Shown here: piece after piece, positions 1 through 8,603 of the stretch | Numbering within the stretch: position 1 is the stretch's first letter | How the letters are laid out: every line of letters begins with the position of its first letter | Source of the DNA: BTRG01 sp036986275 | GTDB lineage: Bacteria; Pseudomonadota; Gammaproteobacteria; Acidiferrobacterales; SZUA-150 | DNA: 30,398 nucleotides | Reading direction: 5' to 3' | NCBI GenBank assembly: GCA_036986275.1 | Contig: BTRG01000025.1 | Span: 1-30,398 of the forward strand | Position numbers and translations under genes: made by a program | Notes under the pieces: generated by a model | What the model saw: the letters and a program-made list of their open reading frames with translations, nothing else | Told to the model about the DNA's origin: nothing | The model's database searches: none

Positions 1-137
1 ACCGGGTCGCCAAGGGCCAACCCATTGCCCTGGTGGGCTCCTCCGGCCGTTCCACCGGCCCCCATCTGCACTTTGAAGTCCATCGCAACGGGCGGGCCGT
101 GGATCCTCAGGGGTATCTGGTACAAAGCAGGCGTTAA
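1..137 (+). CDS. M23-family murein peptidase, C-terminal end only
   Basis: The reading frame is open from the window edge (codons in phase with base 3) and stops with TAA at 135-137. About 44 residues are visible. They contain GRSTGPHLHFEV, the C-terminal metal-binding HxH signature of LytM/M23 zinc endopeptidases, followed by the usual NGRAVDPQGYL strand. Family members cut peptidoglycan cross-links, or act as amidase activators when the catalytic residues are lost, in the periplasm. Both histidines of HLH are present, which favours an active enzyme, but the first metal ligands lie outside the window. The N-terminal architecture (LysM, coiled coil, membrane anchor) cannot be seen, so NlpD-, MepM- and EnvC-like proteins cannot be separated. 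Confidence 0.85.
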   Translation, partial: RVAKGQPIALVGSSGRSTGPHLHFEVHRNGRAVDPQGYLVQSRR

Positions 138-170
138 GCCACTCGACAGCTTTACCGGCGCCGCGTATAC

Positions 171-896
171 ATGCGGCCCATGAACACCCATTCATTCACT
201 GCGTTTGAAATCGCCGCCCAACTGGCCAAGGTCAAGAAGGATATAGCGGCTGTCGCGCAGCGGGCGGGTCGCAGTGAAAACGATGTACGACTCATCGCCG
301 TGTCCAAGACCCGGCCTGTCGAAACCGTGGCAGCGGCGCTAAAAGCCGGTCAAACAGACTTCGGAGAAAACACTATCCAGGATGCGCGCCCCAAGCTGGA
401 GGCATTTTCCGGATCCCCGATATACTGGCACTTCATTGGCCACTTGCAGACCAACAAGGCCAAGTACCTGGCCGGTGCCTTTCAGTGGCTGCATACACTG
501 GACAAGCTCACGAAAGCCGAAAAGCTCAGTAAGGCTTGTGCACAGCAGGCAGTCAGCATCAATACCCTGATACAGGTAAATGTCAGTCGCGATCCAGCCA
601 AGCACGGCGTTGCCCCTGGCGATCTGGATGCCTTTGTAGAGGCCTTGCTTGAGGCCGATCTTGCGGGGATCAAACTAAAAGGCCTAATGACTATTGCAAA
701 ACAAACCCGAGACGAAATAGCCATACGACAATGTTTTTCGGATTTACGTGAGACTCGTGACAAGTTGCAACAACAATTCGGTCTGGATCAATTTACCGAG
801 CTATCCATGGGTATGAGTGGGGACTATAAAGAAGCCATTACAGAAGGTGCGACCATGGTTCGTATTGGTACGACAATATTTGGTCAACGTACTTGA
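171..896 (+). CDS. yggS: YggS/PLPBP-family pyridoxal-phosphate homeostasis protein
   Basis: 241 residues, close to the usual 230-240 of the YggS/PROSC family. The PLP-binding lysine is in IAVSKTRP (K46), followed by GENTIQDARPK, WHFIGHLQTNK, the core strand LIQVNVS, GLMTIA, and the phosphate-binding end LSMGMSGDY...ATMVRIGTTIFG. These are the hallmarks of the alanine-racemase-like barrel. Family proteins bind PLP without known catalysis and buffer cytosolic B6 vitamers. The family motif usually reads GENYVQE; here it is GENTIQD, a mild variation. No good Shine-Dalgarno precedes the ATG at 171, and an in-frame ATG at 180 is equally possible. A trailing position behind an M23 peptidase gene is not informative about function. 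Confidence 0.93.
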   Translation: MRPMNTHSFTAFEIAAQLAKVKKDIAAVAQRAGRSENDVRLIAVSKTRPVETVAAALKAGQTDFGENTIQDARPKLEAFSGSPIYWHFIGHLQTNKAKYLAGAFQWLHTLDKLTKAEKLSKACAQQAVSINTLIQVNVSRDPAKHGVAPGDLDAFVEALLEADLAGIKLKGLMTIAKQTRDEIAIRQCFSDLRETRDKLQQQFGLDQFTELSMGMSGDYKEAITEGATMVRIGTTIFGQRT

Positions 897-904
897 GGAT
901 CAAG

Positions 905-1142
905 ATGCGATTTGATATAGACTATCGCCAGAGTATCTTTCCTGACAGGAACATCGATTCCGCTGGTGTTGTCACAGCGCGTGAAGGTTAACGTTCGTTA
1001 TCGTTTATCGAAGAGTTACCATGTCGGGAAGGCACTCAAAACAGAAACCTGTTATCGATATCCAGATAATGATTCGGGCATTGCGTACTATACATACACT
1101 CACCAGCAGTATGACTTGAATATTACATATAGCCTCTACTGA
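905..1142 (+). pseudogene. Frame-disrupted remnant resembling the C-terminus of an outer-membrane beta-barrel
   Basis: The 368-bp gap 897-1264 has no intact gene but two adjoining frames that read like one protein. The first starts at ATG 905 and gives MRFDIDYRQSIFPDRN before stopping near 989. A second frame, from about 981 to TGA 1140-1142, gives NVRYRLSKSYHVGKAL and ends NITYSLY. Alternating polar/aromatic strands separated by short turns and a final aromatic residue are typical of C-terminal barrel strands in Gram-negative outer-membrane proteins. I infer a single frameshift around 985-990 joining the two. No signal peptide is present, so this would be only the last strands of a decayed gene. 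The rest of the gap shows no recognisable feature. Confidence 0.4.
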
Positions 1143-1264
1143 TCCACCTTGAAATTTTACGGTATCTATACTGTCACAGGGATATCTTTCCTAAGGTGTT
1201 GCTATACTTTTAAGGATATTCAATGTTCTTTCATTGGTATGTGGCGCTTCAAGGGGTTTCATAG

Positions 1265-4200
1265 ATGGATAAGACTGTTTTTCTCAAGCGTTTTTCTTTA
1301 CTTATCCTGCTGACCTGGATTATTCCCCCCATATTCGGGCTCTCATTCCTGGTTTTTATAGGTATGTTCACGCTGGAGGAGATCGGTATTATTCTGACAA
1401 GGCCGATTGAACCCATCTATATCCTGTTGACGATCACCTTTAGCTTTTGGTATTTCAGGCGCTACGTAAGACCGGTCTGCCGGTTCCTGGAGGATCCCGA
1501 GGCGAACTCGGGTAAATCCGCGGCAGCCTGCGTGGCGGCTTTTCCATTGCACTACTGGGCTGTCTTCCTTATTTATCTTTTGGCTGCACCCGCCACAGTC
1601 ATCATCAGTGCGGAATTGTATGCGGGTTACGAGGCGCAGGCTATAGACTGGTTTCGTATCCATCTTGTCGCGCTCATTGTGTCGATTATTGTCGGGCTGC
1701 CTATCTTTTTTCTTATCTTTGATTTATTTGGCAAGGCACTCGGACGTTATGAGCTTCAAAAACCTCTCTTTACTATCAAGGCAAAGGTATTCCTGATCGG
1801 AGCACTCGTACCGCTGCTCATTGATACCATGCTGGTTCAGTATTACTGGACACGTACCGGGTATTTCAGCTTTGAGACCTTTATGGTGTGGATAGTATTG
1901 GAATTACTGGCCATTACGGGAAGTTTAATTTTTGCCCACAGCTTCGGGCAATCATTACACCCTTTGCAAGCACTTGCCGTAACGACAACGCTGCACGGTA
2001 TTGCGGATGAGCCTTCCTTGCGTGCACAGTCCACGGATGAACTGGGGGTGCTGACTTCAAGCTATCGTCGATTATTGCATGATTTTGATGCGCAACAACA
2101 TATATTGGATATTGGCAATACAATACTCAGATCAAACACGGATGAAACAGGTCTTGAAGATGTGGCGGAAATTATTGTTGCGCTTTGCCACCGTTCGATT
2201 GGCGATGATCTCATGTTTCTGATCCTATACGATGCTGATCAGGATAAACTGCTGGGTGTGGCCATGACGGGCGCGCCCTATTCCGCCGAAGGATATTTTT
2301 GCTTGGATCTCGATGAGCAATCTCTCGTTGTTTCGGTTTTTAATAAAGGTCGAACACTGATCACAGTCGATACACGCAATGACCCATGCATCCACCCGGC
2401 AATGATCGAGCGTTTTAATATTAAATCGGCAATTGCCGCCCCTCTTGTCAACGAAGGTAAGGTCATAGGCGTACTGGTTTCTTCAAACACACAGCGCTAT
2501 CGTGAATACAGTGCTAGAGAAGCCAGCCTGATAGAAGGGCTGGCTCAGGATGCCGCATTGGCGGTTCAAAAACAGATTGCAAGTGAACAACAGCGCATCA
2601 TCGATCAGGAACTGGGGCTGGCTACACGTGTGTTTGAAGATACGCAGGAAGGCATTATGGTGACTGATGCCAATATGATGATAATACGAGTCAATAAAGC
2701 GTTCACAACGATAACAGGTTATGAGGACAAAGAAGCGATTGGCCAAACCCCAAAATTCCTGAGTTCCGAACTTGAAGACAAGTCCTTCTACCAGGAAATG
2801 TGGAACTCGATTGTGGGGAAAGGCGTCTGGCAAGGAGAAATACGAAACCGGAGAAAGAATGGAGAACTGCTCATCGAGTGGCTGAATATCAGTGCCGCCA
2901 GGGACAATAGCGGCGAGGTTGTTTATTACATAGGCATATTTGCCGATATTACAGAGCGCAAAATGGCCGAGCAGCGTATCTATCATCTTGCTCATTTTGA
3001 TGCCTTGACAGACTTGCCTAACCGTGCCCTGTTCTTTGATCGTCTAAAACAGTTACTCCATCAGGCTAAACGTTATGAAAAACAACTTGCTGTGTTATTT
3101 ATTGACCTGGATCACTTTAAACGCATCAACGACACACTGGGTCATGTCGCCGGCGATGAACTACTGGTTATCGTTGCCAAACGACTTGTTAAATGTGTAC
3201 GGGAGACCGATACTGTAGCACGGTTGGGAGGGGATGAGTTTGTGATCTTGCTGTCAGCGATGACACATAGCGAGGATGCAATTACGGTTGCAAAACACAT
3301 ACTCACGGAAGTATCCAAGCCGGCAGCCTTGGGAAGCCAGGAAGTTCATAGCAGTGCCAGTATTGGTATCAGCCTTTATCCTACCGATGGCGATGATGCG
3401 ACGACATTATTCAAAAATGCCGACATGGCCATGTATCGTGCCAAAGAACAGGGCCGCAACAAATATAATTTCTTTACATCAGATATGAATGTGCGGGCTA
3501 TTGAACGATTGCAAATGGAATCTGAGCTACGTCGCTCCGTAGAGAATAACGAGTTAATTCTGCACTATCAGCCCCAGCTTGATCTGCAAACGAATAGAAT
3601 AACTGGTATAGAAGCTCTCATACGTTGGCAACACCCCCGTTTGGGACTATTATATCCTGAATCCTTTATCTATCTTGCCGAAGAAAGTGGCGCCATCCAG
3701 GCCATGGGCAACTGGATGCTACGGGAGGCCTGTCAGTGGTATCAGGCCGGCAAGGATAGCTGGCCCTGCTCGCCAACACTTGCCATTAATCTTTCCGCGC
3801 AACAGTTCTTGCAGAACGATCTTCCGAGAGTGATACAGGCCATACTGGCTGAAACCGGCATGCCGGCAGACTTGGTCGAGCTTGAACTCACGGAAACAGT
3901 TTTGCTGGCAGGTGGTGAACGCAACCTTGATATGCTGACAAAATTAAAAGGGCTGGGTTGCCGTATTGCACTGGATGACTTTGGTACAGGTTATTCATCT
4001 CTAAGCTATTTAAAGAAATTTCCTATCGATACAGTCAAGATAGACAGGTCCTTTATACGTGACATTTCTGACGACGCCGATGATGCAGCGATAGTAAACG
4101 CCGTGATTGCCATGGCTGATAACTTACAACTTACTGCCGTCGCCGAGGGTGTAGAGACGGATGCACAATTTGCCTTTCTTAGGCAATATGGTTGCCACAG

Positions 4201-4279
4201 CGTGCAGGGATTTTTAATCAGCAAGCCGCTGAGCGCGGAGGATGCACATAAGTGGTTATCAGAATACCGTGAGAACTAA
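1265..4279 (+). CDS. Membrane-bound GAF-PAS-GGDEF-EAL c-di-GMP synthase/phosphodiesterase
   Basis: 1004 residues. Roughly residues 1-230 carry several hydrophobic helices, a multi-span membrane sensor I cannot assign to a named family. A HAMP-like linker follows (about 225-275), then a GAF domain (about 285-440), a PAS domain (about 450-570, ending in YIGIFADITERK), GGDEF (about 575-745) and EAL (about 755-1000). The diguanylate cyclase motif GGDEF is intact at 655-659, with a matching I-site RETD at 646-649, so product inhibition is likely. The phosphodiesterase motif EAL is intact at 783-785, with DDFGTGYSSLSYL and EGVET downstream. Both activities are therefore possible in the cytoplasm. 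AAGGGG lies a few bases before the ATG. The gene appears monocistronic; the convergent EamA gene follows. Confidence 0.93.
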   Translation: MDKTVFLKRFSLLILLTWIIPPIFGLSFLVFIGMFTLEEIGIILTRPIEPIYILLTITFSFWYFRRYVRPVCRFLEDPEANSGKSAAACVAAFPLHYWAVFLIYLLAAPATVIISAELYAGYEAQAIDWFRIHLVALIVSIIVGLPIFFLIFDLFGKALGRYELQKPLFTIKAKVFLIGALVPLLIDTMLVQYYWTRTGYFSFETFMVWIVLELLAITGSLIFAHSFGQSLHPLQALAVTTTLHGIADEPSLRAQSTDELGVLTSSYRRLLHDFDAQQHILDIGNTILRSNTDETGLEDVAEIIVALCHRSIGDDLMFLILYDADQDKLLGVAMTGAPYSAEGYFCLDLDEQSLVVSVFNKGRTLITVDTRNDPCIHPAMIERFNIKSAIAAPLVNEGKVIGVLVSSNTQRYREYSAREASLIEGLAQDAALAVQKQIASEQQRIIDQELGLATRVFEDTQEGIMVTDANMMIIRVNKAFTTITGYEDKEAIGQTPKFLSSELEDKSFYQEMWNSIVGKGVWQGEIRNRRKNGELLIEWLNISAARDNSGEVVYYIGIFADITERKMAEQRIYHLAHFDALTDLPNRALFFDRLKQLLHQAKRYEKQLAVLFIDLDHFKRINDTLGHVAGDELLVIVAKRLVKCVRETDTVARLGGDEFVILLSAMTHSEDAITVAKHILTEVSKPAALGSQEVHSSASIGISLYPTDGDDATTLFKNADMAMYRAKEQGRNKYNFFTSDMNVRAIERLQMESELRRSVENNELILHYQPQLDLQTNRITGIEALIRWQHPRLGLLYPESFIYLAEESGAIQAMGNWMLREACQWYQAGKDSWPCSPTLAINLSAQQFLQNDLPRVIQAILAETGMPADLVELELTETVLLAGGERNLDMLTKLKGLGCRIALDDFGTGYSSLSYLKKFPIDTVKIDRSFIRDISDDADDAAIVNAVIAMADNLQLTAVAEGVETDAQFAFLRQYGCHSVQGFLISKPLSAEDAHKWLSEYREN

Positions 4280-4320
4280 TCTCATCACAATCATCCTGGA
4301 ACTCAGGAACCCATACAGCA

Positions 4321-5214
4321 TTAACCCGATGATCTCTGCTGCCGCATGGAAAAATAGGCCGCCAGAACAATGAGGCCACCCCCCAACCACTCCCTGTGAC
4401 TCATCACTTCATCCGTCAGCAGCTGTTGCGAGAGGGCACCGGCGACCAGTTCAAATAACAGTATCACCGCGGAGCGGTGAATCGGCATATGGGTTACACC
4501 GTATTGCACCAATGTTGTCATCAGCAGTATGCCCAGGATACCGACACCGGCAGTACTGGCAATAATAGCAAAGTTCAACGCCGGGGCGGATTGTTCCATG
4601 GCCCATATCAATACCAGCGCGATCACCACGACTCCCACCCAGGTCACACCCAGCTTGGCGGCCAATGAAACAGTTTGTCCCTTGCGCACATAGAGATTGG
4701 AAACGGCGAAGGCCATGCCCGAGGTAATGGCCAGCCAATCCGCATGAGAACGTGGCCAGAGCAGCCCTTGTTCAGGATCCCAAAGCATGATGATGGCGCC
4801 CGCCAAGGCAATCATTAGAACGATACCGGCCTGTTTACTGATGCGTTCACCCAACACACTCCACCCCAGCAGTGTGGCCCACAGGGGCGTCAGGTAGAAC
4901 AGCAACAAGACACGCATGATATTGCCGTCCAGTATGGCCAGCACAAAAGCGATATTGGTCCAGCCTGCCGCCAGTGCAATAGGGATTAATATGCCCGGGG
5001 CCTCAATGACCTCTTTGAACCTGGGTCCGGTCACAGGCAGGCTGGCAATCAAGGCTGCGAGATAAATAAACAGACTGAGCCACAGCCCGGAAAGGCCCTG
5101 GGCCTCGACCAGACGCATGGGATACCACACCACGCCCCACATCGTGGCGCCCAGCAATAAGCTCACCACCGGCGCTGCCGGTCTGTCGAGAATAGAGTTC
5201 TTACTGGACCTCAT
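4321..5214 (-). CDS. EamA/DMT-superfamily inner-membrane transporter
   Basis: 297 residues, the standard length for ten-helix drug/metabolite transporters. Two homologous five-helix halves can be followed. The first begins VVSLLLGATMWGVVWYPMR, and the second starts near WLAITSGMAFAVSNLYVRK. The second ends with the conserved HRSAVILLFELVAGALSQQLL stretch and a short basic tail. Family members export or import amino acids, nucleosides or other small metabolites; the substrate cannot be predicted. It is transcribed divergently from dapC across 59 bp, and its 3' end converges on the GGDEF-EAL gene with 41 bp between the stops. Proximity to the DAP block might hint at an amino-acid-related substrate, but that is only positional inference. 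Confidence 0.88.
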   Translation of the reverse strand: MRSSKNSILDRPAAPVVSLLLGATMWGVVWYPMRLVEAQGLSGLWLSLFIYLAALIASLPVTGPRFKEVIEAPGILIPIALAAGWTNIAFVLAILDGNIMRVLLLFYLTPLWATLLGWSVLGERISKQAGIVLMIALAGAIIMLWDPEQGLLWPRSHADWLAITSGMAFAVSNLYVRKGQTVSLAAKLGVTWVGVVVIALVLIWAMEQSAPALNFAIIASTAGVGILGILLMTTLVQYGVTHMPIHRSAVILLFELVAGALSQQLLTDEVMSHREWLGGGLIVLAAYFSMRQQRSSG

Positions 5215-5226
5215 GTGGCCTTACCG

Positions 5227-5232
5227 TATAAT
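5227..5232 (+). promoter_or_regulatory. -10 box of a probable dapC promoter
   Basis: A perfect TATAAT lies in the 59-bp divergent gap, 41 bp before the dapC start. No convincing -35 is present at 17 bp: CTGGAC at 5204-5209 is poor, and TTACTG at 5201-5206 would need a 20-bp spacer. The call therefore rests on the -10 and its location only. Confidence 0.45.
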
Positions 5233-5273
5233 CCGCATGCCTGAATGATTACCTCGCAAAAGCAATAAATCTA

Positions 5274-6476
5274 ATGAATCCCCGACTCGCGAGCCTGCAA
5301 ACCTACCCCTTTCAGAAACTCGCCAAGCTCCATCAGGGCTGCAATCCACCCGCCGGCTTGTCACGTATCGCCCTGTCGATAGGTGCACCCAAGCATGCCG
5401 CCCCGGGGGCCGCACTGGCCGCCATGCGTGATCAACTGCATACCCTGGCCCACTATCCCAGCATCAAGGGTGAGCCTGGCTTGCGCAATGCCATGGCAAA
5501 CTGGGCCAACAAGCGTTTTGGGCTTGTGTCCGCGCCACTGGATCCGGAACAGGATATCCTGCCCGTTGCCGGCACCCGTGAGGCCTTGTTTTCCTTCGCC
5601 CAGGCCGTGGTGGACCGTTCCGATCAGCAGCGGCCCGTGATCATTATGCCCAACCCCTTTTACCAGATTTATGAAGGAGCGGCGCTGCTGGCGGGAGCCG
5701 AGCCCTGGTTCCTGAATTGTACGGCCCAGACCCATTACCGCATGGATTTCAGCGCCGTTCCCAGCGATGTTTGGGCGCGGACGCAAATGGTCTATCTCTG
5801 TACGCCCGCAAATCCAACCGGCGCGGTCATGTCGGAAAATGAGCTGCAAGACTTGATTACACTTTCCCTTGAACATGACTTCATCATCGCCTCGGATGAG
5901 TGCTATTCAGAGATTTATTTCGATGAACAACGACCGCCGCCGGGCCTGTTACAGGTCGCGGCCAGACTGGGAATCAAAAACTATAAGCGCTGCATAGTGT
6001 TTCACTCCTTGTCCAAACGCTCGAACCTGCCGGGCCTGCGCTCAGGTTTTGTTGCCGGTGACAGAAAAATACTGGTCGACTACTTTCAGTACCGCACTTA
6101 TCATGGCAGTACACTATCACCACCGGTACAGGCAGCCAGCATAGTGGCATGGAATGACGAGGCGCATGTCGCCGCCAACCGCGAACAATACCGGAAAAAG
6201 TTTGTTGCCATTCTGGATATACTCGGCGATGTACTGGATGTGCAACGACCCGAGGCCGGGTTTTATCTCTGGCCCAGGACGCCGGTCAGTGACACCGAGT
6301 TTGCGCGAGGCCTATATGATCAACAGCATGTTGCGATCTTGCCGGGCAGTTATTTATCTCGCCAGGCATCAGGCCTGAATCCTGGTCAGAATCATGTGCG
6401 TATGGCGCTGGTAGCACCTGTTGAGGAATGCGCTGAGGCCGGCCGGCGCATACGAAATTTTATTGAGACGTTATAG
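5274..6476 (+). CDS. dapC: Succinyldiaminopimelate transaminase
   Basis: 400 residues of a fold-type I aminotransferase. The PLP Schiff-base lysine is K248 in SLSKRSNLPGLRSGFV, preceded by the ASDECYSEIY aspartate/tyrosine motif and CTPANPTGAV. DapC converts N-succinyl-2-amino-6-ketopimelate plus glutamate to N-succinyl-LL-2,6-diaminopimelate in the cytosol, for lysine and peptidoglycan synthesis. The next two genes encode DapD and DapE, the flanking steps of the same succinylase branch, which makes DapC much likelier than a generic class I aminotransferase such as ArgD. The start ATG at 5274 is followed by the typical NPRLASLQTYPFQKL opening of this family. The gap to dapD is 15 nt, so the three are probably one operon. 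Confidence 0.93.
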   Translation: MNPRLASLQTYPFQKLAKLHQGCNPPAGLSRIALSIGAPKHAAPGAALAAMRDQLHTLAHYPSIKGEPGLRNAMANWANKRFGLVSAPLDPEQDILPVAGTREALFSFAQAVVDRSDQQRPVIIMPNPFYQIYEGAALLAGAEPWFLNCTAQTHYRMDFSAVPSDVWARTQMVYLCTPANPTGAVMSENELQDLITLSLEHDFIIASDECYSEIYFDEQRPPPGLLQVAARLGIKNYKRCIVFHSLSKRSNLPGLRSGFVAGDRKILVDYFQYRTYHGSTLSPPVQAASIVAWNDEAHVAANREQYRKKFVAILDILGDVLDVQRPEAGFYLWPRTPVSDTEFARGLYDQQHVAILPGSYLSRQASGLNPGQNHVRMALVAPVEECAEAGRRIRNFIETL

Positions 6477-6491
6477 GCTCTGGAGAACAGC

Positions 6492-7313
6492 ATGAACAAT
6501 ATACAAACCATTATTGAAGAAGCCTTTGAACGCCGTGCCGACATCACACCACGTAGCGTGGACACCCATGTCAAGGACGCCGTGCTGGAAGCGATAGACT
6601 TGCTTGATAGCGGCCAGGCCCGGGTCGCGGAAAAGAAAGGTGGTAACTGGACAGTCAATGAATGGCTGAAAAAAGCGGTGCTGTTGTACTTCCGCATTGA
6701 AGATAATCTTTTTATCAAGGGCGGCTATACTAACTATTATGACAAGGTACCTTCCAAGTTCGCCGACTATAATTCACGCAGCTTTCGCGAAGGTGGCTTT
6801 CGCGTTGTACCACCTGCATCGGTACGCAAGGGATCATATATTGCTCCCAGTGTCGTGCTCATGCCTAGCTATGTGAACATTGGCGGCTATGTCGATGAGG
6901 GAACCATGGTGGACACCTGGGCCACCGTAGGTTCCTGCGCACAAATAGGCAAGAATGTACATTTATCCGGTGGCGTCGGTATAGGCGGTGTGTTGGAACC
7001 CATACAGGCCGCACCCACGATTATCGAAGATAACTGTTTTATTGGTGCGCGCTCGGAAATCGTGGAAGGCATTATCGTTGGAGAAGGTTCTGTCATCTCC
7101 ATGGGTGTCTACATTGGCCAGAGTACCAAAATCTATGACCGTGAAACCGGAGACACCCATTATGGCCGCGTTCCCGCCGGCAGTGTTGTCGTATCCGGCA
7201 ACCTGCCTTCCAAGGACGGCAGTTACAGTCTTTACTGCGCCGTCATTGTCAAGAAGGTGGACGAGAAGACGCGTGGCAAAGTCGGTATCAATGAATTGTT
7301 GCGTGATATTTAA
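6492..7313 (+). CDS. dapD: Tetrahydrodipicolinate N-succinyltransferase
   Basis: 273 residues, against about 274 in E. coli. The protein has an N-terminal helical domain (to about 95), a left-handed beta-helix of hexapeptide repeats (about 105-235, for example VNIGGYVDEGTMVDTWATVG and IGARSEIVEG), and a C-terminal extension with SLYCAVIVKKVD. It transfers succinyl from succinyl-CoA to tetrahydrodipicolinate as a trimer. CTGGAG, eight bases before the ATG, serves as ribosome-binding site. It sits between dapC (15 nt) and dapE (3 nt from the stop codon to the dapE start), consistent with one transcript. Confidence 0.97.
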   Translation: MNNIQTIIEEAFERRADITPRSVDTHVKDAVLEAIDLLDSGQARVAEKKGGNWTVNEWLKKAVLLYFRIEDNLFIKGGYTNYYDKVPSKFADYNSRSFREGGFRVVPPASVRKGSYIAPSVVLMPSYVNIGGYVDEGTMVDTWATVGSCAQIGKNVHLSGGVGIGGVLEPIQAAPTIIEDNCFIGARSEIVEGIIVGEGSVISMGVYIGQSTKIYDRETGDTHYGRVPAGSVVVSGNLPSKDGSYSLYCAVIVKKVDEKTRGKVGINELLRDI

Positions 7314-7316
7314 TCC

Positions 7317-8447
7317 GTGACCGATAGCGCGCTTGAGCTTGCCCGGGATCTGATACGCCGCCCTTCGATCACTCCCGAAGATCACGGCTGTCAGGATCTA
7401 ATGATAGAACGCCTGCAAGCCATAGGCTTCACAATCGAGCGTTTACGCTTTGGGGATGTCGATAATTTCTGGGCACAACGCGGCAAGGCAAAGCCTATGC
7501 TGGTGTTTGCCGGCCATACCGATGTCGTACCCACGGGCCCTGAAGATGCCTGGACACATCCTCCTTTTGCCGCGGAAATTCACGACGGTCTTCTGTATGG
7601 TCGTGGCGCGGCCGATATGAAATCATCGCTGGCGGCATTTATTACCGCTATCGAAGACTTTGTGACGGCGCACTCCGATCACCAGGGTAGTATAGGAGTA
7701 TTGATTACTGCTGATGAAGAAGGTCCCTCCATAAATGGAACGGTCAAGGTCGTAGAGTGGTTGCAGACACAAGGCATTTGCATCAACTACTGTATCGTTG
7801 GTGAGCCTTCCTCTACCGATACCATGGGTGATGTGATTAAAAACGGACGTCGTGGCTCTGTCAATGGGATACTAACTATTAAAGGTATACAAGGTCATGT
7901 GGCCTACCCGCATCTGGCTGACAATCCCATACACAGTGCTGCAACCATATTGGCGGAACTGGTCGCAACCGAATGGGATCACGGCAACGAATATTTCCCG
8001 CCGACCGGTTTTCAAATTGCCAATATTCATGCTGGCACGGGAGCCGAGAATGTGATTCCCGGGACCGTGGAGGTTCAGTTCAATTTCCGCTATTCCACGG
8101 AAGTTACCGCCGATGAGCTCAAGGGCCAGGTTGAGGCCATCCTGAAAAGACACGATACCGAATACGATATCGACTGGCGCCTATCCGGTCTGCCGTTCCT
8201 CACTCCCAGGGGCGCATTGGTGGCCGCGGCAAACTCCGCCATTGAGCATGAGTTGGGCATCAGCCCCACCCTGTCCACTACTGGTGGCACCTCAGACGGC
8301 CGCTTTATTGCCCCCATGGGGGCCGAAGTCGTGGAATTGGGGCCGCTCAATGCCACTATCCACCAGGTGGATGAACATATAGATGTCCGGGACCCCGCTA
8401 GGCTGGCTCGCACTTACACACGCATACTGCAAACCCTGCTCACCTAG
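7317..8447 (+). CDS. dapE: Succinyl-diaminopimelate desuccinylase
   Basis: 376 residues, the normal DapE length. Zinc ligands and catalytic acids are visible: FAGHTDVVPTG (His and Asp), GRGAADMKSS (bridging Asp), TADEEGPSINGT (general-base Glu plus ligand Glu), VGEPSS, and GGTSDGRF with the C-terminal NATIHQVDEH histidine. The enzyme releases succinate from N-succinyl-LL-DAP to give LL-DAP. The start is GTG at 7317, three bases after the dapD stop; reading begins TDSALELARDLIRRPSITP, which matches the family N-terminus, and there is no strong Shine-Dalgarno, so translation is probably coupled to dapD. After the stop, 156 bp precede the kinase gene. Confidence 0.96.
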   Translation: MTDSALELARDLIRRPSITPEDHGCQDLMIERLQAIGFTIERLRFGDVDNFWAQRGKAKPMLVFAGHTDVVPTGPEDAWTHPPFAAEIHDGLLYGRGAADMKSSLAAFITAIEDFVTAHSDHQGSIGVLITADEEGPSINGTVKVVEWLQTQGICINYCIVGEPSSTDTMGDVIKNGRRGSVNGILTIKGIQGHVAYPHLADNPIHSAATILAELVATEWDHGNEYFPPTGFQIANIHAGTGAENVIPGTVEVQFNFRYSTEVTADELKGQVEAILKRHDTEYDIDWRLSGLPFLTPRGALVAAANSAIEHELGISPTLSTTGGTSDGRFIAPMGAEVVELGPLNATIHQVDEHIDVRDPARLARTYTRILQTLLT

Positions 8448-8603
8448 AATTCTATTTGCCTTATAGATCATAGAGTTATAGTATATACTTCACGCTGTGA
8501 CCAAATATTTGCCCTGAGGGTGGGCGCTACCCTGTCGCATGGAAATCAGGCGCTATACTAAAGATGGATAACAATGGAGAGATAACAATAATGGGGTGTT
8601 TTC

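Noticed and set aside
8451..8489. Promoter before the CHASE2 kinase (TTGCCT with TATAGT or TATACT)
   Set aside because: Spacers are 15 or 22 bp and another TATACT at 8554-8559 has no -35; I cannot choose one.
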